A DNA stretch of 64,000 bases from Microthrixaceae bacterium (GCA_023957995.1 JAMLGK010000001.1:62001-126000); one strand, 5' to 3'; positions 50,089 through 58,982 are shown, counted from the stretch's first letter. Notes: generated by a model not told the origin, from the sequence alone. Numbers and translations: made by a program.

Positions 50089-52320
50089 TCAGGCTCGCTC
50101 GAGGGTCACCGGTATCCCGTTGAGGGTGGCGTTTCCCGAGAGGGGATCGAGCTGCGCCGCATCGGTCAACAGATTCGTGTTCACTCCCGGTCTTCCTGCT
50201 GCCACGCTCATCCTCGTTCCGGGAAGGTCGTGTCCCCACCCGTGGGGAAGGCTCACCACGCCCGGCGCTATGTCGGCGGTGATCGTGACCGGCGCTGTCA
50301 CCGTGCCGACCCGGGAGGTCATCCGCACCTGCTGTCCGTCGCTGATCCCGTGGCGCTCGGCATCGGCTGGATTCATCCAGACGACACACCGCTCCCGGCC
50401 CTTGACCAACACCTCGACGTTGTGCATCCAGGAGTTGTTCGAACGGAGGTCGCGACGGCCCACGAGAACGGTTTCGGGGCGATCGGCCGACATCGCCTCG
50501 ACCAATCTCGGAAGATCCGCCAGTATCACCTCTGGCAGGAGCTCCACCCGGCCTGAAGCGGTCGAGAGCATGTCGGGCAGTTGCGGCTCCAGGGCGCCCA
50601 GGTCGATCCCGTGGGGTTCATCAGCCAGCTTCTCCAGGGTCAACCCGCCAGGGACCGTGCCGAAGCCATCTCCGTAGCGCCCGGAGCGCAACATGACCTC
50701 GAGCGCGCGATCCGCCGGGTGGGTGGCCCAGAGCGCTGCGCGCACATCTGCAGGGTCGAGACCGTGGGCCAGCGAGCCCTCCCGAGCCACTGCCTGGCCG
50801 ATCAAGGTGTCGAGCACCAGGTCGTGGGCGGGAGCGGGGTCGGAGTTCGGATCCATCCCCATGGCCGCCATCGCGAGTCGGGCGAGGATCTCGACCTCGT
50901 CGGGTGACTCGCTGTCGTAGAGCGGGGGAGACCAGTTCGCGATGTTGCGCACCGACAGCGCGTAGAACGCGAGGTCGAAGTGGCTCCGTTCGAGTTGGCT
51001 GGGTGGCGGCAGGATCACGTCTGCATGACGCGTGGTCTCGTTCAGCGACGGGTCGATGCTCACCATGAAGTCGAGGTCGTCGAGAGCTTCTGCGAGGTTT
51101 GCCGCATCGGGTATGGACAACACCGGGTTGCCTCCGATGGTGACCAGGGCGCGCACCTGACCCTCGCCGGGGGTGAGGATCTCCTCGGCCATGGCAGCCA
51201 CGGGGAGTTCGCCGTTGGCCTCGGCGTGCGAGCCGACCCTGCTGTGCCACCGACCAACCGTGTAACCGCGGCCGCCCGGCGATGGCCTGCGAGGAGTGTG
51301 GGCCGGAGCAGGCCACATGGCCCCTCCCGGACGGTCGAGGTTGCCGGTGAGAACGTTCAGCAGATCGGTCGCCCATGCGGCCAGCGTGCCGAACTGCGTC
51401 GTGTGGGTGCCGATGCGGCTGTACACGACGCTGGTGGGAGCAGCCATCAGCTCCTCGGCCATGCGCACGATCACCTCGGAGTCGATCCTCGTCACCGCGG
51501 CTACCCGATCCACCGTGAACGGGTCGACCGCTGCGGCCACCCCATCGAGTCCTTCGGTGTACTGCTGGATCGCTTCGGTGCGGGGCCCACGCTGCACCAC
51601 CAGACGGGCCAGGGCGAGCAACAACATGGCGTCGGTCCCGGGACGGATGAACACGTGTTCCGAAGCAGCCCGGGCGGTCTTGGTCCGCCGGGGGTCGACC
51701 ACGACCACCTTGCCGCCCCTGTCGAGGATCGCCTGCAGGCGGCCCGGGAAGTCGGGAGCGGTGCAGAGGCTGCCGTTGGACTCCAGGGGGTTGGCTCCGA
51801 GTATCAGGAGGTGGTCCGTTCGGTCGAGATCGGGCACCGGTATGGCCAACGGGCTGCCGAACATGAGACCGGATGACACGTGCTTGGGCATCTGGTCGAC
51901 GGTGCTGGCCGAGAACACGTTGCGGGTGCCGAGTGCCTTGATGAAGGGACGGCCGTAGATCACGTTGTGGTGGCCGTGTGCGTTGGGGTTCCCGAGGTAG
52001 ACCGCAACCGAGTTCCGATCCTGCCCGAGATGGGTTCCGAGCCGTTCCGCCACCAGCGAGAACGCGTCGGCCCACTCGACCTCCTCGAAGGAGTCCTCGC
52101 CGCGCTCTCCGGTTCGGACGAGGGGTTTGCGCAGACGGTCGGGGTCCTCGTGGAGTCGATGGAGCGTGGTGCCCTTCGGACACACGAAGCCCTTGGAGAA
52201 CACGTCGGCCCGGTCACCCCGGATCACCTTGACGCTGCGGTCCTCGTTGAGCGTGAGCTCCAGGCCGCAGGTTGCCTCACAGAGCGGGCAGGTCCGGATG
52301 TGTGTCTCACGGTCGGTCAT
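50089..52320 (-). CDS. Molybdopterin-dependent oxidoreductase (DMSO-reductase superfamily)
   Basis: A 743-residue cytoplasmic oxidoreductase binding bis-MGD molybdenum and one 4Fe-4S cluster. The cluster ligands are Cys11, Cys14, Cys18 and Cys47 (CPLCEATCG, FVCPKG). Other features are the AWATDLLNVLTGNLDRPGG cofactor segment, the GNPVLSIPDAANL region, and a C-terminal cofactor-domain ending with RMTSRVGTVTAPVTIT and LPHGWGHDLPGTR. There is no Tat signal. Substrate unknown; such stand-alone enzymes include formate- and thiosulfate-type oxidoreductases. It is divergent from the fused oxygenase, with only 75 bases between them. Confidence 0.92.
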   Translation of the reverse strand: MTDRETHIRTCPLCEATCGLELTLNEDRSVKVIRGDRADVFSKGFVCPKGTTLHRLHEDPDRLRKPLVRTGERGEDSFEEVEWADAFSLVAERLGTHLGQDRNSVAVYLGNPNAHGHHNVIYGRPFIKALGTRNVFSASTVDQMPKHVSSGLMFGSPLAIPVPDLDRTDHLLILGANPLESNGSLCTAPDFPGRLQAILDRGGKVVVVDPRRTKTARAASEHVFIRPGTDAMLLLALARLVVQRGPRTEAIQQYTEGLDGVAAAVDPFTVDRVAAVTRIDSEVIVRMAEELMAAPTSVVYSRIGTHTTQFGTLAAWATDLLNVLTGNLDRPGGAMWPAPAHTPRRPSPGGRGYTVGRWHSRVGSHAEANGELPVAAMAEEILTPGEGQVRALVTIGGNPVLSIPDAANLAEALDDLDFMVSIDPSLNETTRHADVILPPPSQLERSHFDLAFYALSVRNIANWSPPLYDSESPDEVEILARLAMAAMGMDPNSDPAPAHDLVLDTLIGQAVAREGSLAHGLDPADVRAALWATHPADRALEVMLRSGRYGDGFGTVPGGLTLEKLADEPHGIDLGALEPQLPDMLSTASGRVELLPEVILADLPRLVEAMSADRPETVLVGRRDLRSNNSWMHNVEVLVKGRERCVVWMNPADAERHGISDGQQVRMTSRVGTVTAPVTITADIAPGVVSLPHGWGHDLPGTRMSVAAGRPGVNTNLLTDAAQLDPLSGNATLNGIPVTLERA

Positions 52321-52395
52321 CGATCCCCGCTTCGTTCGGTTCCCACCAGTCGGATGAGCAACGTTACCGGCGATAGCGTGACCGGGGTGGAGATC

Positions 52396-53799
52396 ATGGC
52401 GTCCGTCGGCCTGGTTCTCGACGCCGCGAAACTGCAGCGTTGGCAGGACCTCGGGGTGGTCACGCTCGAGCGGGTGCTGTCCGCTGACCGGGTCGCCGAG
52501 CTGAGTTCCTGGGTCGACCAGCTGGAGGGACTGCCCGAGGGACCCCGAGGGCCGCTGCACCACTACGAGCAGACCGATGCCGGGCCGGTGATCGCTCGCA
52601 CCGAGCGCTTCGCCGACGTCCACGACGAGCTCGGCTCCTTCCTGCGCGACGACGTCGGCGCCGTGGTATCGGAGGTGTGCGCGGAACCGGTGGTGCTGTT
52701 CAAGGAGAAGGTCAACTACAAGTACCCCGGTGGAGGCGGGTTCGCCCCACACCAGGACGCTCGGGCATACCGGTTCGCGCAGCGCCACTACTCGGTGATG
52801 GTGCCGCTCGACCCATCCACCGAGGAGAGCGGATGTCTGTGGTTCGCCGACAACCCGGGGCGCGAACTTCTCGACGTCGACGAACGCGGCCGCATCCCCG
52901 AAGAGGTCACCGGAACACTCGATTGGCGACCCCTGGTCGCATCGCCGGGCGATCTCGTGGTCTTCGATTCGGCCGCACCGCACCGCAGCGGGATCAACAG
53001 CTCCGACCGTCCCCGGCGAGCCATGTACCTCACCTACAACGCCGCCTCGGAGGGGGACTTCCGGGTCCGCTACTACGCCGACAAGGATGCTGAGTTCTCG
53101 GCCTCCGACGGCACCTTCGGAGGGGATCGGGTGCGGATCTCGATCAGTGATGACTTCCTCGGTCGGCCGGTGGGCGCCGGTGTGGCTCAGGCACCGGTCG
53201 AGCACGTCGACCGGACCGTCGATGCGGACGCCCCCGAGGTGACGGACCGACTGATCGAGATGTACAGCTCCACCGCGGCAGAGCAGCTGTACGACGAGGC
53301 GGTCACCGAACGCGATCACGCACTTCAGGCGGCGTCGCTGGCCGAGTCAGAAGGGGCACCACCGGCGTTGGTGGCAGCAGCCCTGCTGCACGACATCGGC
53401 CATCTCATGGCCGGCGACCTCGCACCCCTCGAGGCCGAAGTGCGTTCCGACGCCCACCACGAGGGAGTCGGAGCCGCCTGGCTCCGCCCGCACTTCGGAT
53501 CCGGGGTGGCGGACCCGGTGGCCCTGCACGTGGCGGCCAAGCGGTATCTCTGCGCAGTTGATCCCGCCTACGCGGACTCCCTGTCGCCGTCCTCGGTCCG
53601 CAGCCTCGGGCTACAGGGCGGGCCGATGTCGCCCACCGAAGCCGCGCTGTTCGAGTCGAATCGGCACCACGAGGCAGCCGTTCGGCTCCGTCGGTGGGAC
53701 GACCGCGCCAAGGTGGCTGCGGCGACCACACCCGACTTCGAGCATTTCGTGCCGGTCCTGCGCGAGCTCCTGACGGCACATCGACCCGGAGATCGGTAG
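52396..53799 (+). CDS. Fused PhnY/TmpA-like 2-oxoglutarate oxygenase and PhnZ/TmpB-like HD oxygenase
   Basis: A 467-residue two-domain enzyme. Residues 1-270 are a PhyH-type Fe(II)/2-oxoglutarate oxygenase: iron ligands His119-x-Asp121 (FAPHQDARAY) and distal His196 (APHRSGIN), with Arg nearby. Residues 281-467 are an HD oxygenase: His308, His332-Asp333 (LLHDIGHL), His354, His378 and Asp435. These spacings equal PhnZ's H34, H58/D59, H80, H104 and D161 as I remember them. Glu301 matches the substrate-contacting Glu27, and Tyr299 is one residue off the expected Tyr24. In known pathways the two halves are separate proteins that hydroxylate and then cleave an aminoalkylphosphonate to phosphate and glycine (or glycine betaine). 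ATG 52396 follows GGTGGAG; GTG 52387 is possible. Confidence 0.88.
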   Translation: MASVGLVLDAAKLQRWQDLGVVTLERVLSADRVAELSSWVDQLEGLPEGPRGPLHHYEQTDAGPVIARTERFADVHDELGSFLRDDVGAVVSEVCAEPVVLFKEKVNYKYPGGGGFAPHQDARAYRFAQRHYSVMVPLDPSTEESGCLWFADNPGRELLDVDERGRIPEEVTGTLDWRPLVASPGDLVVFDSAAPHRSGINSSDRPRRAMYLTYNAASEGDFRVRYYADKDAEFSASDGTFGGDRVRISISDDFLGRPVGAGVAQAPVEHVDRTVDADAPEVTDRLIEMYSSTAAEQLYDEAVTERDHALQAASLAESEGAPPALVAAALLHDIGHLMAGDLAPLEAEVRSDAHHEGVGAAWLRPHFGSGVADPVALHVAAKRYLCAVDPAYADSLSPSSVRSLGLQGGPMSPTEAALFESNRHHEAAVRLRRWDDRAKVAAATTPDFEHFVPVLRELLTAHRPGDR

Positions 53800-53805
53800 G
53801 GCAGC

Positions 53806-54849
53806 GTGCGGGTTCTCTGGGTGGTGATGGATGCGCTGGGTGCCGACAAGGTGACCTCGGAGTTGATGCCCAACCTCGTGGCACTGTCATCGACGGGATC
53901 GGTGAGCCACGGCATCGGCGTGCTCCCGACGACCACGTATCCGAACCACGCCACCTTCGTCACCGGGGTCGAGCCTGCGATCCACGGCCTCTACGCCAAC
54001 GACGTGCTGCGTGCGGACAGATGGGTCGGTGCCCAGACCGTCGGGCCCGACTCACCGACGATCTTCGATCGCTGCAGAGAGCTCGGTCTGAAGTCGGTGG
54101 CGGTCCTGGGCGACCAGAACCTCGTCGGGGTCTGCGGTGCCGGGGCCGCCACGCTCCACTGGCCTCCGGGCGGAGTGCTCGTCGAGGGCATCGCCTGTGG
54201 CCCCACGGGGTACGCAGCTGACACGGCGACCGTGGATGCTGCCCTGGAGCTCGGGGTCGAACAGTTCGAGTTCGCCATGGTGCACCTCGACGAGAACGAC
54301 GCCGTGTCGCACATCCACGGGCCGCATTCCGAAGAGGCGCGTGCCCAGGCGACTGCGAGCGACATTGCTCTGGGTCGGCTGTTCGAGGCCTACGGTCCGT
54401 ACTGGGACGACACGGTCGTGATCGTCCTCAGCGACCATTCACAGGAGGACGTCGAACCGGGAGCCGCCGTCGACATGAGCGCACGGCTCGAAGAGGTCAT
54501 TGCCCCGGTGGACCCGTCCGCTCGGTGGCGCTGCGACGGAACCTGTCTGGTGGTCGCCCCGGGGATGCATCCCGACGTGGCGGAGGCAGTCCGTGGATCC
54601 GTCGGTGTGAGCGGAGCTGTCGGCGGCCAACAGGAGGGGCTCGTGGCCTGGGGATCCGACGGAGTGCTGTTCGGGCTCGACTGGGGCCAGGGCGGTGACC
54701 ACGGGAGCATCCGCTGTCGCGCTCAGGTGGTGGTGGTCGGGGGAGGGCACCCGGATGCCGATGACCTGGCCAACTCTGCGGCCGATTCGGTGAGCTCGGC
54801 GTCGAGTTGGTACCGGCGAACCCTGTCGCTGCTGGGTGCGGTCCCGTAG
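53806..54849 (+). CDS. Alkaline-phosphatase-superfamily hydrolase (NPP or phosphonoacetate-hydrolase-like)
   Basis: A 347-residue phosphoryl hydrolase with the normal motif order. The N-terminal metal Asp is in VVMDALG, the Thr nucleophile in LPTTTYPNHATFVTG, paired Asp/His in VHLDENDAVSHIHG, Asp-His in VLSDHSQED, and the last His in GGDHGSIRC. Relatives include nucleotide pyrophosphatases and phosphonoacetate hydrolase. It starts at GTG 53806, 6 bases after the fused oxygenase, so they form an operon; it may supply or process its substrate or salvage phosphate. The gap 54850-55035 holds no gene. Confidence 0.84.
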   Translation: MRVLWVVMDALGADKVTSELMPNLVALSSTGSVSHGIGVLPTTTYPNHATFVTGVEPAIHGLYANDVLRADRWVGAQTVGPDSPTIFDRCRELGLKSVAVLGDQNLVGVCGAGAATLHWPPGGVLVEGIACGPTGYAADTATVDAALELGVEQFEFAMVHLDENDAVSHIHGPHSEEARAQATASDIALGRLFEAYGPYWDDTVVIVLSDHSQEDVEPGAAVDMSARLEEVIAPVDPSARWRCDGTCLVVAPGMHPDVAEAVRGSVGVSGAVGGQQEGLVAWGSDGVLFGLDWGQGGDHGSIRCRAQVVVVGGGHPDADDLANSAADSVSSASSWYRRTLSLLGAVP

Positions 54850-55035
54850 CGCCACCTCCACGGCAGATTCTTCTCCGGGGGGATCGCGGCGACTAAGGTC
54901 TTTGCGATGCCTGCCGACACGTTGTCGGATTTCGCGCGGCCCTGAGCGGTTGCCGACGGGCAGGAAAGGACCTGTGACCTTCGAACGCCTGCGGACCATG
55001 CAGTCCGTGACCCCCCATCTTGCCAGGCCCACGCT

Positions 55036-55698
55036 GTGATCGACGGCCTGACCAGTTGGTGGGATTTCGTCTCCCAAAGATGGGACGAAGTATTCGAAGC
55101 CACTCTGCAGACCGCGCAGATGGTTGCCCTCGCGATGGCGATCGGCACCGTCATCTGCATCGTCCTTGGGGTGATCGCGCACCGCGTCGCCTGGTTGCGC
55201 GAGCCGCTGCTCGCGGTGGCGTCGGTTGCGATCACGATTCCGTCGCTCGCTCTGTTCGCCATCTTCATTCCGGTGGTTGGCATCGGAAACACCCCGGCGA
55301 TCATCGCTCTCGTCATCTATTCCTTGATGCCGATCCTTCGCAACACGATCACCGGTCTCGATGGTGTGGATCCTGCGATAGTCGAGGCCGCCAAGGGTGT
55401 CGGCCTCTCGGGATTCCAGAGGCTCCGCATCGTGGAACTGCCGCTCGCGTGGCCCGTCATCCTCACCGGAGTGCGCATCTCGGCGTTGCTCAACACCGGC
55501 ATCGCAGCCATCGCCGTGCTCGTCGGGGGTAACGGACTGGGCATCTTCATCAACGACGGTCTCAACCGCTATCCGCTTCCGACGTCGGTCGAGCGCACCT
55601 GGACGGGAATCGTGTTCACGGTGCTCCTGGCCCTGCTCTTCGACCTTGCATTCTCGGGCATCAACCGTTTGACCACCTCGAAGGGAATTCGTTCATGA
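55036..55698 (+). CDS. Quaternary-amine ABC transporter permease
   Basis: A 220-residue permease of the OpuB/OpuC (ProW) type with about five helices. The EAA-like coupling motif GLSGFQRLRIVELPLAWP and the signature IVEAAKGVG are present, and GGNGLGIFIN follows. It carries one half of a glycine-betaine/choline/carnitine-like importer. The start is GTG, a few bases after GCCCACGCT, without a strong SD. The next gene overlaps by four bases (ATGA). It lies 186 bases past the phosphoryl hydrolase on the same strand. Confidence 0.9.
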   Translation: MIDGLTSWWDFVSQRWDEVFEATLQTAQMVALAMAIGTVICIVLGVIAHRVAWLREPLLAVASVAITIPSLALFAIFIPVVGIGNTPAIIALVIYSLMPILRNTITGLDGVDPAIVEAAKGVGLSGFQRLRIVELPLAWPVILTGVRISALLNTGIAAIAVLVGGNGLGIFINDGLNRYPLPTSVERTWTGIVFTVLLALLFDLAFSGINRLTTSKGIRS

Positions 55699-56906
55699 GT
55701 ACCGAGGATCCAGAGACGATGATCCGGCTCGACCGGGTGGAGAAGCGCTATGCCGGCTCAGCCGACCCGGCCGTGGAGGAACTGACTCTCGACATACCCA
55801 CCGGCGAGGTGCTCGTTCTCGTCGGGCCATCCGGTTGTGGCAAGTCGACCACGCTGCGGTTGATCAACCGGATGATCGAGCCCACGGGGGGTCGGATCTA
55901 CTTCGGCGGCGAGGACGTCACAGACGTGAACCCCGACGCCCTGCGCCGCCGCATCGGGTACGTGATCCAGCAGATCGGCCTGTTCCCGCACCGGACCATC
56001 GCGGAGAACGTCGCCACCGTCCCGAAGCTCCTGGGATGGCCGAAGGCAAAGATCGGCCCGCGCGTCGACGAACTGCTCGACATGGTCGGCCTCGACCCCT
56101 CTGAGTTCGCGAAGCGCTATCCCAAGGAGCTCTCCGGCGGACAGGCGCAGCGTGTCGGTGTGGCTCGGGCTCTCGGCGCCGATCCCGAGGTGCTCCTCAT
56201 GGACGAGCCCTTCGGCGCCATCGACCCGATCACCCGGGACAGGCTCCAGAACGAGTTCCTGAGGCTTCAGGCCGATCTCCGCAAGACGATCGTGTTCGTG
56301 ACCCACGATGTCGATGAAGCCATCAAGATGGGCGACCGGATCGCCATCCTCGGCGACCGCAGCCGGCTTGCGCAGCTCGACACCCCCGAACGGATCCTCG
56401 CGCTTCCAGCCAACGACTTCGTGTCGGACTTCATCGGAAGTGGTTCCACGCTCAAGGGTCTTCACTTCGAACGCGTTCGCAACGTCGAACTGGCCGACTT
56501 CCCGGTCGCGTCGGTGTCCACACCGAGGGACCAGGCACTGGCATCGTTGTCCGCGAGCGACGAGAAGTGGCTTCTCGTCCTCGACGAGGAGACCCGTCCG
56601 GTGCGGTGGGTCAACGAGGCCCATCTCGCACGCACGGATGAACCATTGACCAGCCTTGGCGCACCGGTCGTGTCCAAGGTCGAGCCCCAGGCCACCCTGC
56701 ACGACGCGCTCGAGGAGATGCTGTCCTCCAACGCGGGAAGCGCTGTGGTCGTGGACGGCAAGGGCCGTTACCAGGGAGTGGTGGCAGCCGAGACCCTCAC
56801 CGGTGCGGTCGCGGCGATGCGCGCCGACGCCAAGCGCCACTACGAGGAACTCGCGGCCGAGGAGAAGGTGGCCGCCGATCTGGCCGCTGGGGAGGCCCGG
56901 CTGTGA
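55695..56906 (+). CDS. Quaternary-amine ABC transporter ATP-binding protein with CBS domain
   Basis: A 403-residue OpuCA-like ATPase. Walker A is GPSGCGKST, the Q-loop is in VIQQIGLFPH, the ABC signature is ELSGGQAQRVGVARA, Walker B is LLMDEPFGAID, and the H-loop is in VTHDVDEA. The C-terminal 150 residues contain CBS-type segments (VVSKVEPQATLHDALEEML, GSAVVVDGKGRYQGVV). In OpuA/OpuC transporters these sense ionic strength or nucleotides and gate transport. Overlaps both flanking permease genes by four bases. Confidence 0.94.
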   Translation: MSTEDPETMIRLDRVEKRYAGSADPAVEELTLDIPTGEVLVLVGPSGCGKSTTLRLINRMIEPTGGRIYFGGEDVTDVNPDALRRRIGYVIQQIGLFPHRTIAENVATVPKLLGWPKAKIGPRVDELLDMVGLDPSEFAKRYPKELSGGQAQRVGVARALGADPEVLLMDEPFGAIDPITRDRLQNEFLRLQADLRKTIVFVTHDVDEAIKMGDRIAILGDRSRLAQLDTPERILALPANDFVSDFIGSGSTLKGLHFERVRNVELADFPVASVSTPRDQALASLSASDEKWLLVLDEETRPVRWVNEAHLARTDEPLTSLGAPVVSKVEPQATLHDALEEMLSSNAGSAVVVDGKGRYQGVVAAETLTGAVAAMRADAKRHYEELAAEEKVAADLAAGEARL

Positions 56907-57700
56907 GTCTGGCGATCGACGAGATCGAGACAGAGGTTCTGGCCGATCCGGAGGCGTCCGCGCCCAGCGCCCTTCGCGAGAAGCCGGCGCTGGTCTACAT
57001 CCCGATCGTGATCGTGTTGTCGGGGCTCCTGCTGTGGCTGTACGTGTCGAACGTCGACATGATCAGCCAGGAATCCACGCCCCTCAACTGGTCGAAGAAG
57101 CTCCAACCGCAGATCATCCAGCACATCCAGCTCACGGTCGCCTCGACAGCGATCGTGCTCGCGGTCGCAATCCCCACGGGCATCGCACTAACGAGGCCGG
57201 TCGCACGCAAGTTCTCCCCACCGGTGCTCTGGGTAGCGAACGTCGGCCAGTCGTTCCCGGCTTACGGGCTCTTCGTCGTGGCCTACATGTGGATCGGACG
57301 TGGGTTCATCCCGTCGGTTCTCGCTCTCGCCTTCTTCTCCACCCTTCCGGTACTGCGTAACACGATGGTCGGCATCGACCAGGTCGACAAAGCGGTGATC
57401 GAGGCCGGTCGCGGCATGGGCCTCACCCGATTCCAGGCGCTCCGCTCGATCGAGCTGCCTCTAGCCGTACCGGTCATGCTGGCCGGCGTCCGTACGGCTC
57501 TGATCATCAACGTGGGCATGGCAGCCCTGGCATTCCTCATCGGCGGCGGTGGACTCGGCGTGACGATCAGCGCAGGCTTGAAGCTACAGCAGAACCTGGT
57601 GATCATCACCGGCGCCGCGCTCACCGCGATCCTCGCCCTGACGATCGACTGGATCGCCGCCATGGCCGAACAGTTCCTCCGCCCCAAGGGCCTCAAGTAA
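56903..57700 (+). CDS. Quaternary-amine ABC transporter permease, second subunit
   Basis: A 265-residue permease of the same family as the one at 55036. After an acidic N-terminal arm of about 30 residues come six helices. The coupling motif is GMGLTRFQALRSIELPLAVP, and GGGGLGVTISAGL follows, as in ProW/OpuC permeases. It probably pairs with the first permease as a heterodimer. GTG start inside the ATPase stop codon. The gap of 112 bases to the binding-protein gene contains only its ribosome-binding site. Confidence 0.92.
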   Translation: MSLAIDEIETEVLADPEASAPSALREKPALVYIPIVIVLSGLLLWLYVSNVDMISQESTPLNWSKKLQPQIIQHIQLTVASTAIVLAVAIPTGIALTRPVARKFSPPVLWVANVGQSFPAYGLFVVAYMWIGRGFIPSVLALAFFSTLPVLRNTMVGIDQVDKAVIEAGRGMGLTRFQALRSIELPLAVPVMLAGVRTALIINVGMAALAFLIGGGGLGVTISAGLKLQQNLVIITGAALTAILALTIDWIAAMAEQFLRPKGLK

Positions 57701-57812
57701 CCCCCGGTCAGAACCAACGACTGGTTGACGCGCCCGCGGGGCCCGAGTGCCAGACCCACATCAGATCAAGACCCGACAACAGATCATCCAGACAACAAAC
57801 AGGAGAAGACAC

Positions 57813-58796
57813 ATGAAAGCCTCATTCCGATGGCTGGCAGCGATCCTGCTGCCCCTCGCCCTGGTCGCAGCCGCGTGCGGTAGCGACGACGGCGACGACA
57901 GTTCCGACAGCGGGGACTCGGGTGACTCCAGTTCCTCCGGCGCCCTGGCGGACATCGACATGTCCGGACTCGACGTCACAGTGGGTTCGAAGGACTTCAC
58001 CGAACAGTTCGTGTTGGGCGAGATCCTCGTACAGGCCCTCGAGGCAACCGGCGCGAACGTGACCAACGAGGTCAACCTCGGTGGCACCTCGGTCAACCGT
58101 GAGGCCCTTCTCGCAGGTGAGATCGACATGTACTGGGAGTACAACGGCACCGGTTGGACCGTTCACCTCGCCCAGGAGGATCCCTCTGACGATCCGGACA
58201 CCCTCACCGAGGCCGTCCGTGAGATGGACCTCGCCGAGAACTCGATCCAGTGGGTCGGCCAGGCGCCGTTCAACAACACCTACGGTTTCGCCACCGGTCC
58301 CGCCCTCACCGAGGAGAACGGTGGACCCTTCGACCTGCAGGGCATGGCCGACTACCTCAAGGAGAACCCGGACGCACAGGTGTGCATGGAGACCGAGTTC
58401 CCCAACCGTCCCGACGGCCTGGTTCTCTTCACCGATGCCACCGGCTACGAGATCCCCGAGGGCCAGCAGCAGATCCTCGACACCAACGTGATCTACACCG
58501 AGACCGCCCAGGGTGGTTGTTCCTTCGGTGAGATCTTCACCACCGATGGTCGGATCCCAGCACTGGATCTGTCGATCGTGGACGACGGTGGAGCGTTCAT
58601 CCTCTACAACGTGTCGCTGAACGTGCGCGACGAGACCTACCAGGAAGCGCCGGACCAGTTCGACGCTCTCGTTCCGCTGCTCGTCGACCCGCTCGACGAG
58701 GCGACCATGGCAGAGCTGAACCGCCAGGTGTCGGTCGACGGCGAAGATGCCGCTGACGTCGCCAAGCAGTACCTCCAGGACCAGGGTCTCACCTGA
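57813..58796 (+). CDS. Quaternary-amine ABC transporter substrate-binding lipoprotein
   Basis: A 327-residue OpuCC/ProX-like binding protein. Signal peptide LAAILLPLALVAAACGSD has a lipobox before Cys22, then a Ser/Asp/Gly linker. The mature part starts with the family motif VTVGSKDFTEQFVLGEILVQ, and MYWEYNGTGW supplies an aromatic pair typical of the cage that binds trimethylammonium groups. ATG 57813 follows AGGAGAAG. It delivers the substrate to the two permeases and is last in the operon. A quaternary amine is likely; the exact ligand is unknown. Confidence 0.93.
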   Translation: MKASFRWLAAILLPLALVAAACGSDDGDDSSDSGDSGDSSSSGALADIDMSGLDVTVGSKDFTEQFVLGEILVQALEATGANVTNEVNLGGTSVNREALLAGEIDMYWEYNGTGWTVHLAQEDPSDDPDTLTEAVREMDLAENSIQWVGQAPFNNTYGFATGPALTEENGGPFDLQGMADYLKENPDAQVCMETEFPNRPDGLVLFTDATGYEIPEGQQQILDTNVIYTETAQGGCSFGEIFTTDGRIPALDLSIVDDGGAFILYNVSLNVRDETYQEAPDQFDALVPLLVDPLDEATMAELNRQVSVDGEDAADVAKQYLQDQGLT

Positions 58797-58842
58797 TCCA
58801 GGGTCTGACCCGATTCTGGGTCTGACCTGATCCGAGAGCTAC

Positions 58843-58884
58843 TCGAGGGGACCGGAACACCCGTTCCGGTCCCCTCGACTTTTT
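58843..58884 (+). terminator. Strong intrinsic terminator of the ABC transporter operon
   Basis: A perfect 16-bp stem (TCGAGGGGACCGGAAC / GTTCCGGTCCCCTCGA) with a 4-base ACCC loop is followed by CTTTTT. It lies 46 bases after the binding-protein stop and marks the operon end. Between them are two short copies of GGGTCTGACC-like sequence. Nothing else occurs up to 58982. Confidence 0.93.
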
Positions 58885-58982
58885 CCCGCTCGGTGTCTGC
58901 CCGACCGGTGTGTTCCCGAACGGGGTTCTCCCGAAGGTGTTGGTTCTCCCGGCGTACTCCGCTCCAGCGCCGTCGCTGCCGT

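Noticed and set aside
52396..53799. Reading the gene as a plain phytanoyl-CoA dioxygenase
   Set aside because: The C-terminal 190 residues contain a complete HD ligand set with PhnZ-like spacing, so the single-domain label would miss half of the protein.
54850..55035. Riboswitch upstream of the ABC transporter
   Set aside because: The gap is GC-rich with short pairings, but I could not match any known riboswitch consensus.
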